From positions 66,766 to 88,671 of the forward strand of contig JAHBMJ010000344.1 in NCBI GenBank assembly GCA_018398765.1: DNA of 21,906 nucleotides, given 5' to 3'. A program made the translations under genes and the position numbers. Below, piece by piece: positions 10,113 through 17,742 of this stretch. This DNA comes from Chromera velia. Its lineage: Eukaryota; Sar; Chromeraceae. Numbering within the stretch: position 1 is the stretch's first letter; every line of letters begins with the position of its first letter. A model generated the notes under the pieces. The model was not told the origin of the DNA, made no database searches, and was given only the letters and a program-made list of their open reading frames with translations.

Positions 10113-11666
10113 CTGTCCGTCCGTCCGTCTGAAAGACGAAAAGAAATAAAAAGGAAGAAAGTAAGTGATACAGCCTGTCCGTGCATGAAGAAAAAAAGAG
10201 AAAGATAAGTCATACGGTCTATTTGTCTGACTGTGTGCCTGTCTATTTGTCGTTTTGATAATCTGTCTGTCTGACAGGAGAGAGAGTAGGGGCGATGGAT
10301 GCAGCCCGTCTTGTTGTTGGCTACCTGGCTGACCACACACACACGCACTAGCTGTGGGGAGGGCATGCTTTCTCGTTCTGCGTTTCTTTCTGTCATTCGT
10401 TTCCCTTCCTGCATTCCTTCGTTTCATATTTTCTTTGTAGTGCGAAAGTGAAACCACAAGAAGCGAAAAAAAGCCAGGAGAAAAAAAACAACATACCGTC
10501 GGACTGATTGCCTCTCCGTCAGCTTTGAGAAACGTGTGCACGCTTCTCCATCTCCATCCCATTTGATTCTTCCCCCCTTCCCCCCCCATCCGTGTTCCAC
10601 TAAGATCACTCACGCGGAACCATGGACGATCGATGCATCACTGAACGCACTCGATCAGGTTGGCCTCACTTCCGAAGATATCGGTATCAAAGTGAACTCT
10701 AGGGGGGTCCTGAGAGCCTTGCTGAAAAAGTCAGTGAGTGAGTGAGTGAGTGAATGAGTGAGTGAGTGAGTGAATGAAGGGTGCTGAGCTTCGGCAATCA
10801 TTTTTCCATCGACGCCTTCGGTATAGCTATCGTCTTGGTTTCTATTTCTGTCCCTCCTCTCTCTCTGCCTCTCTGTCTCTTTCTCTGTTTCCCTTTCGTG
10901 CCGAGAAGTATTAGTGGAGAGCCCTACAGATCATAGCGCTGCCTCTCCTCTCGTTTTCCCTTCAACTTTCCTCCACTTCTGTGCATGCGTGTGGGCGTGT
11001 CTTGTTGTTTTTTTTGTTGTTGTGGACATGACGCGAAAGTGACACGACGGCGGGATGTGATTGATGACTAGCTGTGGAGGGAGTTGTTCATTCGTGCGAA
11101 AAAAAGTTCTTTTCTTTTCTGCCGTTGACTCTTCTCTCTCGTTTTTTCTGTCACGTCTCTATCCATCCATCCAGCCAGCCTGTCTACCCTATCCTCTTAT
11201 CTGAATTTTCTCTCGAGTTTTTTTTACCTTTATCACCAAGAGCTGGTGCAATCAAATAAATGATTGACTGAGAAAATGCAGGGCATCGGTGGACGACTCC
11301 AAGTTTGCCGCCACGTGCGTTCTGGTGGACAAACTGGAGAAGGTGCCGCTTGAGGACCTGAGGGGTGACTTTGAGGCGTTGGGGTACGATGCCGACACGG
11401 TGGGTCCGTCGCTGGTTTCATTTCATTTCGTTTGGGTGCGTGTCTGTCTGTCTGTGTGTCCGTCTGGGAGAAGCATGGTGCCTTTACTTCCGTGGGAGTG
11501 GTGGGTGTATATGGCGTATCATTGCCTGCCTGCGTGCCTGTGGGAATAGAAGGATGGATGTCGACGATTTTTGATGGGAGGGAAAGAGGTCTTGAGATTC
11601 GATCTGCAGACTCTTTCCTTTGTTCCTCCTTTCTTTCTTTGAGTCTAGTGACCATCTCCCGTTGAT

Positions 11667-11757
<91 letters not shown>

Positions 11758-12060
11758 ACTCGATCCGCAGACGGAAAAAATCGCCGCATCGGTGGCACCC
11801 GGACGGACTCTCGACTCTGTTCTGTCGGAACTTCAGGAAGGGGGAGGGGGGGGGGNNNNNNNNNNNNNNNNNNNNNNNNNNNNNNNNNNNNNNNNNNNNN
11901 NNNNNNGGGCATTGGAGGACGTGCGGACGCTTTTTGAAATTGCAGAGAAGAGCGGCTATGCAGACTGGCTCCAGTTTGACCCTTCTGTTGTCCGTCCGTC
12001 CATCCGTCGGTGGTGCATACACACACACACACACACACATACATACACACAGAGAGAGAG

Positions 12061-12127
<67 letters not shown>

Positions 12128-15100
12128 TGCACATACTCGCGTGAACTAATTGCGTGTCTGTTTTTGAGATTCACAAAGTCGCCTCTCTGGTATCAAACAT
12201 CATTTGCCATCCCACCGCAGCTTTGGAGAAGAAATTTGAGAGAAAAGAAAGGAGGAGGCAAGGCAGATGTGCCCCCCCCCCCGAGTCAATCGATCCATCC
12301 AGAGAAGCAGAAGAAGAAGAAGAAGCAGAAGCAGAAGAAGAAGAAACTCATCCTCCGTCCATCCAGCAGATTCCTTCTGCGTGGGAAAGACGAGAGGCAG
12401 AGACGACAACTGTAAGGAACCGCTGCCTGCACGCTCGCATGCTGTGGAATGGCAGCAAGAAAGGGAAGGATAGAGGGAGGGAAGAAAGGGAGGGACTCTC
12501 GCGGACTTTGGTGCAATGGAAGGATCACGGGGCGGGGCTACTTTCATTCATTCTTGTGAGGAGCTAGTATTTATTGCAAGCACGTAGTAGGTGTGTGTCC
12601 TCACAAGATCATCTCATCTCATACCATCCTCTCTCTCTTTTCTTTCCTTCGCCATGCAGGTAACAATCCCTTCGATCGATCGTTTGATTTGTTTTGTTTG
12701 TTTGTTTGCGTGATCGGTCGATCGATGTGCATATAAATATGTGTAAATATATGCATGCAGGTTCGTGGTCTTGCCTACTACACAGGCACTGTTTTTGAAG
12801 CCTTCGACAGGCAGGGGGAGCTGCGGGCTGTCTGCGGGGGCGGGCGGTCGGTCAGCCTCCTCCTATGCTCTTGTCATTTGATTGCTCTTTGTGTGAGAGA
12901 GAGGGGGCAGTCATGACGTTGAACTTTCGGGCTCTTTCTTCTTTCGCCTTCTGTAAGCCCTCTCGTGAAGATTGCAACGGTTTTCATGGATTTGGCTTCA
13001 CTCACAGGCCAGAAGGTTTGTTTGGTTGAGAGACTGTTTTTTTTCTTCTTTTGTTTTCTGCTTTCACGCAGGTACGACACCCTCCTGGAAACTTTTGGAG
13101 CCACTGAATTTCCCCAATATTATTAAATTCTGTATGTAAATAAATGCACGCAGGTACGACACCCTCCTGGAAACTTTTGGAGCAAACGAACGGGACGCAC
13201 TTCCTGCTGTCGGGTTCGGCTTCGGTGATGCGGTAATTGTGGAGCTGTTGAAGTCAAAGTCAGTGAGTGCGTGAGCGAGTGAGTGAGTGAGGGAGTGAGG
13301 GAGTCTCCACCGATAGGGGGAAGATGGGGGGGCGAAGGAAGGCGGACTAGTGGAGCTGGGATGGAGGGCTGGGGGTCCCGTGTCGAGAAAGAAGAGTGCA
13401 TGCATTTATTTTCATACAGAATTCTGTATTTATTTATTTATGCATTTATTTCTGTATGAAAGGGATGGAGGGCTGGGGGGCCCGTGTCGAGAAAGAAAAG
13501 AAGCTTCTTGACCGAGTGCGTGCAATAAGCGCGGGGGGATTTAGAAAATGGAAGAAGTAGAAAGAGAGAAGCACGAGAAGCGAATGGTTCCTCTGTCCGT
13601 CTCTCTGGTTGCCTCTGTGACTTTCCTTGCGCTGTTGCCCTCTTCTTTAACTCAGGTTGGTCAGTCAGGCAGTCAGTCAGTCAGTCAGGCAGGCAGACAG
13701 GCAGTCAGTCTGAAGTCCTTGCTGCCCTTTTTCGTCTCTTTCAGTCAGTCCATTAGAGAAGGAAGAGCGAAAGAAATGTTGAAGAGGAAGCAGAAAGAAC
13801 AGGCTCAAAAGGAAAGGAAAGGAATGTCAAGAAGAAGAAAGATCGCCTGACTGGATGTGTTTGTTTGCGTCCATGCATGCATACATGCATGCAGGGGAAA
13901 GTTGCCGGATTTCTCTTCTGGCTCCTCAGTCGACGCTCTGGTGTTTCCCTTCGAGAAGAATCAGGATGCGATGGCAGCCGCCTGCGCACAAAGGTCGGTT
14001 GATTGGTTTGTGGGTGGAGTTCTTTCTGGACAGCCAGTCAGACAGACAGACAGTTAGACAGTCAGACAGACAGACGGACAGACACACAGACAGACGGCAT
14101 CTTTATCCATCCATCCATCCATCCATTTACTCATTCAGCCTCTGCACGTGATTGGATGGCGAAGGTCAGCGTCGCCCTCCCCTTCCCTCTCTTTTGTCGC
14201 TCCCCCATTCTCCCTTTGTGTCTGTCTGTATCCATCCATATGGATAGGGCGGTTGATTGGGAGTCTATGTCGGTCAGAGAGAGAGAGGAGGGCGTGTGGT
14301 CGTGTTCTTGTACACAAACAAACAAGCATGCAGGCAGGAAGAAAGTCTCGAGCACCCTCTCGCATTGGATCTCTGCGTTGTCCTCCTTTTCTGCAGATTG
14401 CGAGAGCGTGGCATTCGCACAGATTTGATTTTGGACCGACGGAAGGTCATCCAATCTTTTTTTTGTGTTTTCTTTTGTTTCCTTCGAGGGAAGGGAAGGG
14501 AAGGGAAGGGAAGGACAAAAGAAAACAAAAACGGAAAGAAAGAGCAAAGATTGCCAACAAAGAAGCAGCCAGTCCAAGCGACAAACAAAAGGAAAAGTTA
14601 TCATGAGCTTTCTTCCAGCCCTTTTTGTGTGAACGACAGAACGTTCTTTCTACAGCTACATGGAGACAAGGTGTGTGACAGATGTTGAGAAAAGCAAACA
14701 ACGGGGGGAGAGCGAAGAAGAGAAATGAAACCACGGCAAAAGATTATTTTTTCCTTCTTTCCTTCGAACTTCCGCGCCCTCCCTCCGTCTACTCACTTCT
14801 GTCTGTCTAAATGCAAATAAGTGACCGACTGTCCGACTCGCCGACTGACTGACTGACGACTGACGGCTGTATGAAAGAAGAATATGGATGCAGCCCAAGG
14901 CCGCGCTGAAGCTGGGTGCCAAACTCGGGGTTCCTCTGATGATCCTCATAGGCGAAGAGGAATCTCAAAAGGACGTAGTCAGTCAGTCAGTCAGTCAGTC
15001 AGTCAGTACGCTGATCGAGGCAGAAAGAAAGAAAGAAAGAAAGAAAGAACGAACGAACGAAAGAAAGAAAGAAAGAAAGAAAGAAGGGATGGATGAATGG

Positions 15101-15366
15101 AGAGGAGAGCGAAGAGCCCCTCCCCTCCCTCTTTCCTCTTCGAACAGCGAAAGAAAGAGTGGACCTCTCATATGCTCCTCGTCGTCACTTTCAAGAGAGT
15201 CGGAAAAGAAAAGGAGGAGGCCGAACTGAGGCTTGTCCGGTGAAGGGACCGCAGAGACCCACGGGCNGCGTGTGTGCGCGTGTGTGTGCGTGCGTGTGCG
15301 TTCGTGCGTGTGCGTGTGCGTGTGCGTGTGAACGTGTGCGTGTGCGCGTGTGCCTGCGCGTGCGCG

Positions 15367-15409
<43 letters not shown>

Positions 15410-15748
15410 GTGCGTGTGTGCGTGTGCCCTTTCTTGCATGTTTGGAAAGAGCGAACGGAAAATGGAGTGGAATAAAAAGAAGAAGAAGGGATTTTCCGGT
15501 GTACTTTCCGTGACTTCTTTCTTTATTGTCCTCTCTCATCTCATGCAGGTACGGTGCGTGCGTTTACTTTCATACAGAATTGCATGTTTACTTTTAAACG
15601 CATGCAGTTTATTTTTATTTTCCTCTCTCATCTCATGCAGGTACGGGTGAAATCCATGGAAGATGGCACGCAAGCCGACATTCCGGTACCAAATCTGACT
15701 GATTTCTGCGTAGAAGTCCTGAAGAAAAAAGAAGAACCACAAAGATAG
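5655..15748 (+). CDS. hisS: Histidyl-tRNA synthetase, probably organelle-targeted, 16 exons
   Basis: Charges tRNA-His with histidine using ATP; a class II synthetase. Exons: 5655-5747, 6266-6394, 6667-6885, 7419-7499, 8143-8306, 9229-9290, 9781-9842, 10659-10729, 11282-11399, 11771-11989 (51 N inside), 12761-12846, 13154-13258, 13895-13993, 14397-14445, 14894-14977, 15641-15748. They total 1,749 nt, 582 residues plus TAG, and all phases join. Residues 1-31 look like a signal peptide and 32-74 like a transit peptide. A Lys-rich linker follows. The catalytic core starts at PPRGTRD (126-132); [10 protein letters not shown] begins at 197 and the motif 2 region [18 protein letters not shown] ends near 244. 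The HisA motif [15 protein letters not shown] is at 408-422 and a motif 3 variant GFGFGDAV at 455-462. The C-terminal anticodon-binding domain spans about 480-580. The core closely resembles the plant organellar HisRS type as I know it. The two N-terminal exons are the least certain part. Confidence 0.93.
6025..6238 (+). repeat. GAAA/GAAC microsatellite in HisRS intron 1
   Basis: Interleaved GAAA and GAAC tetranucleotides with some GGAA/GAAT at the right end. Long open frames on both strands (Lys/Glu/Arg-rich on +, Phe/Leu/Ser-rich on -) are by-products of the repeat. Confidence 0.9.
6266..6394 (+). CDS. hisS: HisRS exon 2: transit-peptide-like segment
   Basis: 43 codons, phase 0 on both sides, between a CTGCAG acceptor (ends 6265) and a GTCAGT donor (6395). 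The sequence ([17 protein letters not shown]...) is rich in Ser, Thr and Arg with few acids at the start, as expected of a transit peptide. It joins exons 1 and 3 without a frame change. Confidence 0.55.
6667..6885 (+). CDS. hisS: HisRS exon 3: linker and start of the catalytic core
   Basis: 73 codons after a GTGCAG acceptor. The first 50 residues are a low-complexity Asn/Lys-rich linker. The family core begins with [20 protein letters not shown], a strong match to HisRS motif 1. The donor GTCAGT is at 6886. Confidence 0.9.
7083..7172 (+). repeat. (CT)n(GT)n(CTGT)n(CT)n(CA)n compound microsatellite in HisRS intron 3
   Basis: A five-part run of dinucleotide and tetranucleotide repeats between exons 3 and 4. 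No coding potential. Confidence 0.9.
7419..7499 (+). CDS. hisS: HisRS exon 4
   Basis: 27 codons ([20 protein letters not shown]...) after a TACAG acceptor. Phase 0 on both sides, donor GTACTG at 7500. Matches the helix and strand after motif 1, including the VLES and IRK blocks. Confidence 0.92.
8007..8166 (+). repeat. 80-bp tandem duplication carrying the exon 5 acceptor
   Basis: Copy 1 (8007-8086) and copy 2 (8087-8166) are nearly identical. Each starts TTGATATTCTCGTGT, contains CCCCTTCCCATGCAG, and ends with the first 24 nt of exon 5 (AGEEVTQQ). Differences are confined to a few intronic bases. The functional acceptor is in copy 2. Confidence 0.95.
8143..8306 (+). CDS. hisS: HisRS exon 5: RPELTP and start of motif 2
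   Basis: Begins [20 protein letters not shown] and continues through [12 protein letters not shown] to [11 protein letters not shown]; ends with two bases of an Arg codon. Donor GTGAGG. The acceptor at 8142 is the second of two tandem copies; use of the first copy shifts the frame to an early stop. Confidence 0.95.
8503..9018 (+). repeat. 32-33 bp minisatellite, 16 copies, in HisRS intron 5
   Basis: The unit reads TTGACTCTCCATCCC, then 4-5 T, then CCCTGATTCAGCC. Sixteen copies of TTGACTCTCC were counted, with only small variation (ATT for ATC, CACC for CAGC, one extra T). There are no unique spacers. Each unit ends in a pyrimidine-rich tract and CAG. Confidence 0.95.
9229..9290 (+). CDS. hisS: HisRS exon 6: motif 2 loop
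   Basis: Completes Arg, then [20 protein letters not shown], and ends on the first base of Gly. This loop binds ATP and the tRNA acceptor end in the family. Acceptor CTGCAG; donor GTCTGT at 9291, which is repeated twice more downstream. Confidence 0.95.
9281..9490 (+). repeat. 75-bp tandem triplication carrying the exon 6 donor
   Basis: GACATCTGGGGTC starts at 9281, 9356 and 9431, exactly 75 bp apart. Each copy repeats the last 10 bases of exon 6 and the donor (GTCTGT, GTCTGT, GTCAGT). The third copy is cut short near 9490. In the exon frame a stop appears before the end of the first copy, so the first donor (9291) is the productive one. Confidence 0.95.
9692..9780 (+). repeat. GT-rich microsatellite before exon 7
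   Basis: (GT)n with GC and TA interruptions, ending in GCATGCATGCAG at the acceptor. Confidence 0.9.
9781..9842 (+). CDS. hisS: HisRS exon 7
   Basis: Completes Gly, then [20 protein letters not shown]. The acceptor is GCATGCATGCAG; the donor GTGAGC at 9843 leads straight into a long CTGC/CTGT tract. Confidence 0.95.
9845..10135 (+). repeat. CTGC/CTGT/CCGT tetranucleotide tract in HisRS intron 7
   Basis: About 290 bp of CTGC, CTGT and TTCT tetranucleotides ending in CCGT, with higher-order duplication of a block of about 70 bp. It begins almost at the exon 7 donor. It yields long spurious frames on both strands. Confidence 0.92.
10659..10729 (+). CDS. hisS: HisRS exon 8
   Basis: [20 protein letters not shown] then LLK, ending on two bases of Lys. 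The acceptor is CGATCAG. The donor GTCAGT at 10730 is forced by the phase of exon 9 (the GTGAGT four bases later would break the frame). Confidence 0.9.
10730..10778 (+). repeat. (GTGA)n tract at the exon 8 donor
   Basis: The donor GTCAGT runs directly into GTGA/GAAT tetranucleotide repeats. The same arrangement follows the exon 12 donor at 13259. Confidence 0.85.
11282..11399 (+). CDS. hisS: HisRS exon 9
   Basis: Completes Lys, then 39 codons containing [20 protein letters not shown], which matches the helical insertion region of the plant-type enzymes. Acceptor AATGCAG, donor GTGGGT at 11400. Confidence 0.9.
11668..11756 (+). repeat. (CT)n(GT)n tract before exon 10
   Basis: CT repeat then GT repeat leading to the CCGCAG acceptor at 11770; the usual intron-end layout in this window. 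Confidence 0.9.
11771..11989 (+). CDS. hisS: HisRS exon 10, interrupted by an assembly gap
   Basis: 73 codons if the gap size is right. The left part is [20 protein letters not shown] then LQEGGG; the right part is [20 protein letters not shown] then LQFDPSV. The two halves are in the same frame across 51 N. The donor GTCCGT at 11990 precedes a run of GTCC repeats. Confidence 0.85.
11856..11906. other. hisS: Assembly gap (51 N) inside HisRS exon 10
   Basis: The gap follows a run of about 12 G and resumes in GGG, so the missing bases probably include a G-rich, glycine-coding tract that failed to sequence. The N count keeps the frame, but this may be chance or an assembler estimate. Confidence 0.95.
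12018..12127 (+). repeat. (CA)n(GA)n(CA)n(TA)n(CA)n compound microsatellite in HisRS intron 10
   Basis: Consecutive dinucleotide blocks after the GTCCGTCCGTCC start of the intron. Confidence 0.9.
12761..12846 (+). CDS. hisS: HisRS exon 11: HisA motif
   Basis: [20 protein letters not shown] then LRAVCGGG, ending on two bases of Arg. The HisA motif binds histidine in the family. Acceptor CATGCAG, donor GTCGGT at 12847. Confidence 0.95.
13065..13183 (+). repeat. 37-bp direct duplication with 45-bp insert at the exon 12 acceptor
   Basis: Copies at 13065-13101 and 13147-13183 are identical. Each starts CACGCAG (acceptor) and covers the first 30 nt of exon 12 (YDTLLETFG...). The 45-bp insert 13102-13146 carries, on the minus strand and running into the second copy (13126-13152), the motif shared with the inserts at 13394 and 15555. 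Confidence 0.92.
13154..13258 (+). CDS. hisS: HisRS exon 12: motif 3 region
   Basis: Completes Arg, then [20 protein letters not shown] and [14 protein letters not shown]. The acceptor at 13153 is the second copy of a duplicated segment; the first copy (13071) leads to an early stop. Donor GTCAGT at 13259, forced by the phase of exon 13. Confidence 0.95.
13358..13497 (+). repeat. 36-bp direct duplication with 68-bp insert in HisRS intron 12
   Basis: Copies start at 13358 and 13462 (GGGATGGAGGGCTGGGG) and differ at one base. The insert 13394-13461 has near-inverted ends: GCATTTATTTTCATACAG on the left, and the complement of a GCATTTATTTCTGTATGAAA-type stretch on the right. ATACAGAATTCTGTAT in its middle is a perfect palindrome. 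Confidence 0.9.
13895..13993 (+). CDS. hisS: HisRS exon 13: start of the anticodon-binding domain
   Basis: Completes Lys, then [20 protein letters not shown] and [12 protein letters not shown], ending on two bases of Arg. The acceptor is CATGCATGCAG, the donor GTCGGT at 13994. Confidence 0.93.
14397..14445 (+). CDS. hisS: HisRS exon 14
   Basis: Completes Arg, then [16 protein letters not shown], the typical LRxxGxxxDLxL of the anticodon-binding domain. Acceptor CTGCAG, donor GTCATC at 14446. Confidence 0.92.
14894..14977 (+). CDS. hisS: HisRS exon 15
   Basis: [20 protein letters not shown] then EEESQKDV, phase 0 on both sides. Acceptor GATGCAG; the donor GTCAGT at 14978 begins a (CAGT)n microsatellite. 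Confidence 0.92.
14978..15086 (+). repeat. (CAGT)n then GAAA/GAAC microsatellite at the exon 15 donor
   Basis: The donor GTCAGT is the first unit of a CAGT run (to about 15008); GAAA/GAAC tetranucleotides follow at 15024-15086. Confidence 0.88.
15264..15430 (+). repeat. GT/GC-rich microsatellite with one N, HisRS intron 15
   Basis: Interrupted (GT)n with many GCGT units, preceded by a single N at 15266. No coding potential. Confidence 0.9.
15529..15646 (+). repeat. 26-bp direct duplication with 66-bp insert at the exon 16 acceptor
   Basis: Copies at 15529-15554 and 15621-15646 are identical. Each covers a pyrimidine tract, ATGCAG and the first 6 nt of exon 16. The insert 15555-15620 begins with the shared 27-nt motif on the plus strand. 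Confidence 0.92.
15641..15748 (+). CDS. hisS: HisRS exon 16, C-terminus
   Basis: [20 protein letters not shown] then 15 more residues and TAG at 15746-15748. The acceptor at 15640 is the second copy of a duplicated segment; the first copy (15548) would replace the last 35 residues with an unrelated tail. Confidence 0.9.
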   Translation, partial: VRVKSMEDGTQADIPVPNLTDFCVEVLKKKEEPQR

Positions 15749-16859
15749 CAGTTTCAAAGATCTGTAGTCTCCTAGGTAGTCTCAAGCATGTACACTGGCA
15801 GTGAATTGTGTTACACGCACTAAATTTAGGATGTTTTTCCATTTTATTCTACATATATATTTTTTTAAAAAATTAGTACGTAAGTATTGATAAAAAGAAG
15901 GCGGATCGACGTGCTAGGAACAGATCTAAAATGCATCTCCCCCCTATTTAATTAAACAATTATAGTAATCAGCTAGGTAATCAGAATGATAATAATATAT
16001 ATCATCATAATATGTAATTAATGACTGCTGTTGTAAAAAACCGAACTGCCGTGTGCGTTGCCGCCGAACGCTAGACGCCTATTTATAGGCCGATGGCGAT
16101 GGCGTATGATGATGATGATGATAATGATAAATTATTTTGAATCCTTTCATAATTTGTTTAAAGTCAAGTTAAAAGAGCTCAGAGTCATTTAAAGTGATTA
16201 AACTGTGTTAGTACAGTGTTACTGTAAAATTGAAATACTTAGTAAAATTCAATTTAATTAAAAACAGTAATTTAAACTGGAAGCCTAGAATTTAAAGTAA
16301 TTCAGCAATGTTGGAACGCTTATATGATACAGTGTTGCGTATCGTTGTATTGCGTCGGACAATGCGTCCCGCATAGACTTTACGTTGGTCTCGACATCAT
16401 GATGTCCGTTCTGGCTGTCCCGTTCATGCCTGTGTTGGCGGGGGCCACGGCATCTATTTCCGTTTGCGGAAGCGAAATGTATCCATTCATTCCTCTCTGG
16501 CCTCATGAAGCAGTTTGTTTTCTCTAGCCTGAACTGACAGTCCATGGACTCGGGTGCACCTATATATTCTCTGTACATCTATAGCAACCGTTTACCACGT
16601 GTATGGACCTTGCGTTGGTCTCGGCATGTCTGTCCTGGGCCGACATAGTGCATCAATCACGCCCTCTCTCTCTTGTGGTTGTGATTGCATGGATGCGAAG
16701 CGTGGTTGTATAGATGCATCAATCACGCCCTATGTGGTTGCATGGATGCGAAGTGCATACATGTCTTACAGAAGCTGTAGATGAGTTTGATATGTTGTAG
16801 AGATCCTTTGTCTGTGAGGTGACTGTCTTGCGCTCGAGAGAGAAAGAAAGTGCCCAGAC
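15749..16859. other. AT-rich intergenic region with short repeats
   Basis: The HisRS 3' UTR should start here. Sequence is AT-rich to about 16300, with a GCCTATTTATAGGC palindrome near 16077 and a (GAT)n run near 16107. Between 16651 and 16756 a block of about 60 bp is imperfectly repeated (GATGCATCAATCACGCCCT ... GCATGGATGCGAAG, twice). GTTGGTCTCG-CAT also occurs twice, near 16384 and 16615. No convincing gene. Confidence 0.5.
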
Positions 16860-17520
16860 GGTCATGCTCAAAATGGGGTTTGTCCCTATTTTGTTGTTGG
16901 TTGCCCTCCATACTCTTTGCTAGATCGATATGGTTTTTAGAAAGAAGAATGAGACACCTCAGGCTGTGTAGCATGCATTGAAAATAGTGATAAAAGAAGG
17001 AGTAAACAGTGAACTGGCAGGAGTTTCCCTTCATTCCTATCATTTCTTCTTTCATCTTTGCAACTGTGTGAGAATCCTTTTTCCTGTGGTGGGAGGGCAT
17101 TTGTTTTCCATTCAGAAAGACCCTGCATACAGCAGCAGGGAGGCAACCTGTGGCACAACGGACAGCAAAAATAATAGAGTGGCTTGGGGCAATGAAGAAA
17201 AGCGATCTGCAAAAACGAATGAAAATAGTGTGGAAAGAAAGAATAGAGGCAGACATTAAAGAGAGGTCAAGAGGGGAGAGAACGGGAGAGAAGAAGATTA
17301 GAAGGACGTACAAACAAATATGTCTGTTCTGCACCTCAGGACTGAAAATTGAAACAGACTCAACCTTTGGCTGTTTGGGGGGGAGAAAAGCGAAAGAAGG
17401 GAAGGAACAGATGAGAGACAAAGGTATAGACAAAGCTCTTCTCGTCTTCTTGTTGACTCTCGCAAGCTCGATCTGCAGACCACTCATCTGTTACCAAGGT
17501 ATTGCTCCTTAGCCTGTGCA

Positions 17521-17742
17521 TTGAAAGAAAGCAGCTTTCAGAGTAGATATGAAGGGACTTGCTATGACTGCAGGTCGTATATCCTCCTAAGGGAAAGACA
17601 GCAGGTCCCTCTGGAAGAAAGGCTCTGCACTGTCTGCCAAGATCTTCTAGGGGTAAGGGTGGTTGAGAATGGAGTACACATGGTAACAGACTATCCAATT
17701 TATGAACAGGAAAGAGAAGAGTGTCTGTACAGAATTGCGTAA
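17521..17742 (+). pseudogene. LINE ORF2-like C-terminal zinc-knuckle fragment
   Basis: An open stretch of about 73 codons with the C-x2-C / H / P-x-Y-x3-R pattern described for the surrounding element. It lacks upstream RT motifs in frame and ends in TAA before the rest of the C-terminal region, which continues after another stop in the same frame. Assigned by motif layout only. Confidence 0.5.

Noticed and set aside
9605-10613. Minus-strand open frames of 269 and 310 codons
   Set aside because: They are made of Arg-Gln-Thr-Asp and Gly-Arg-Gln-Ala repeats translated from the CTGC/CTGT tract, and they overlap real HisRS exon 7 on the other strand.
10536-10658. Extension of HisRS exon 8 upstream to an ATG at 10536
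   Set aside because: The frame is open by chance. Family alignment requires VGLTSEDIG to follow FFRR of exon 7 directly, which fits the CAG at 10658.
11484-12415. Long frames of 216 to 239 codons on both strands around exon 10
   Set aside because: They extend real exon 10 through GT, CA and TA microsatellites and across the N gap; only 11771-11989 is supported.
13394-13461. The 68-bp insert as a small RNA hairpin gene
   Set aside because: The palindrome is short (16 bp) and AT-rich, and the sequence is better explained as one of three related inserts with flanking duplications.
16723-17487. Minus-strand frame of 254 codons
   Set aside because: Antisense to the LINE remnant, with no motif, signal or splice context of its own. 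The plus strand carries the protein-like signal here.
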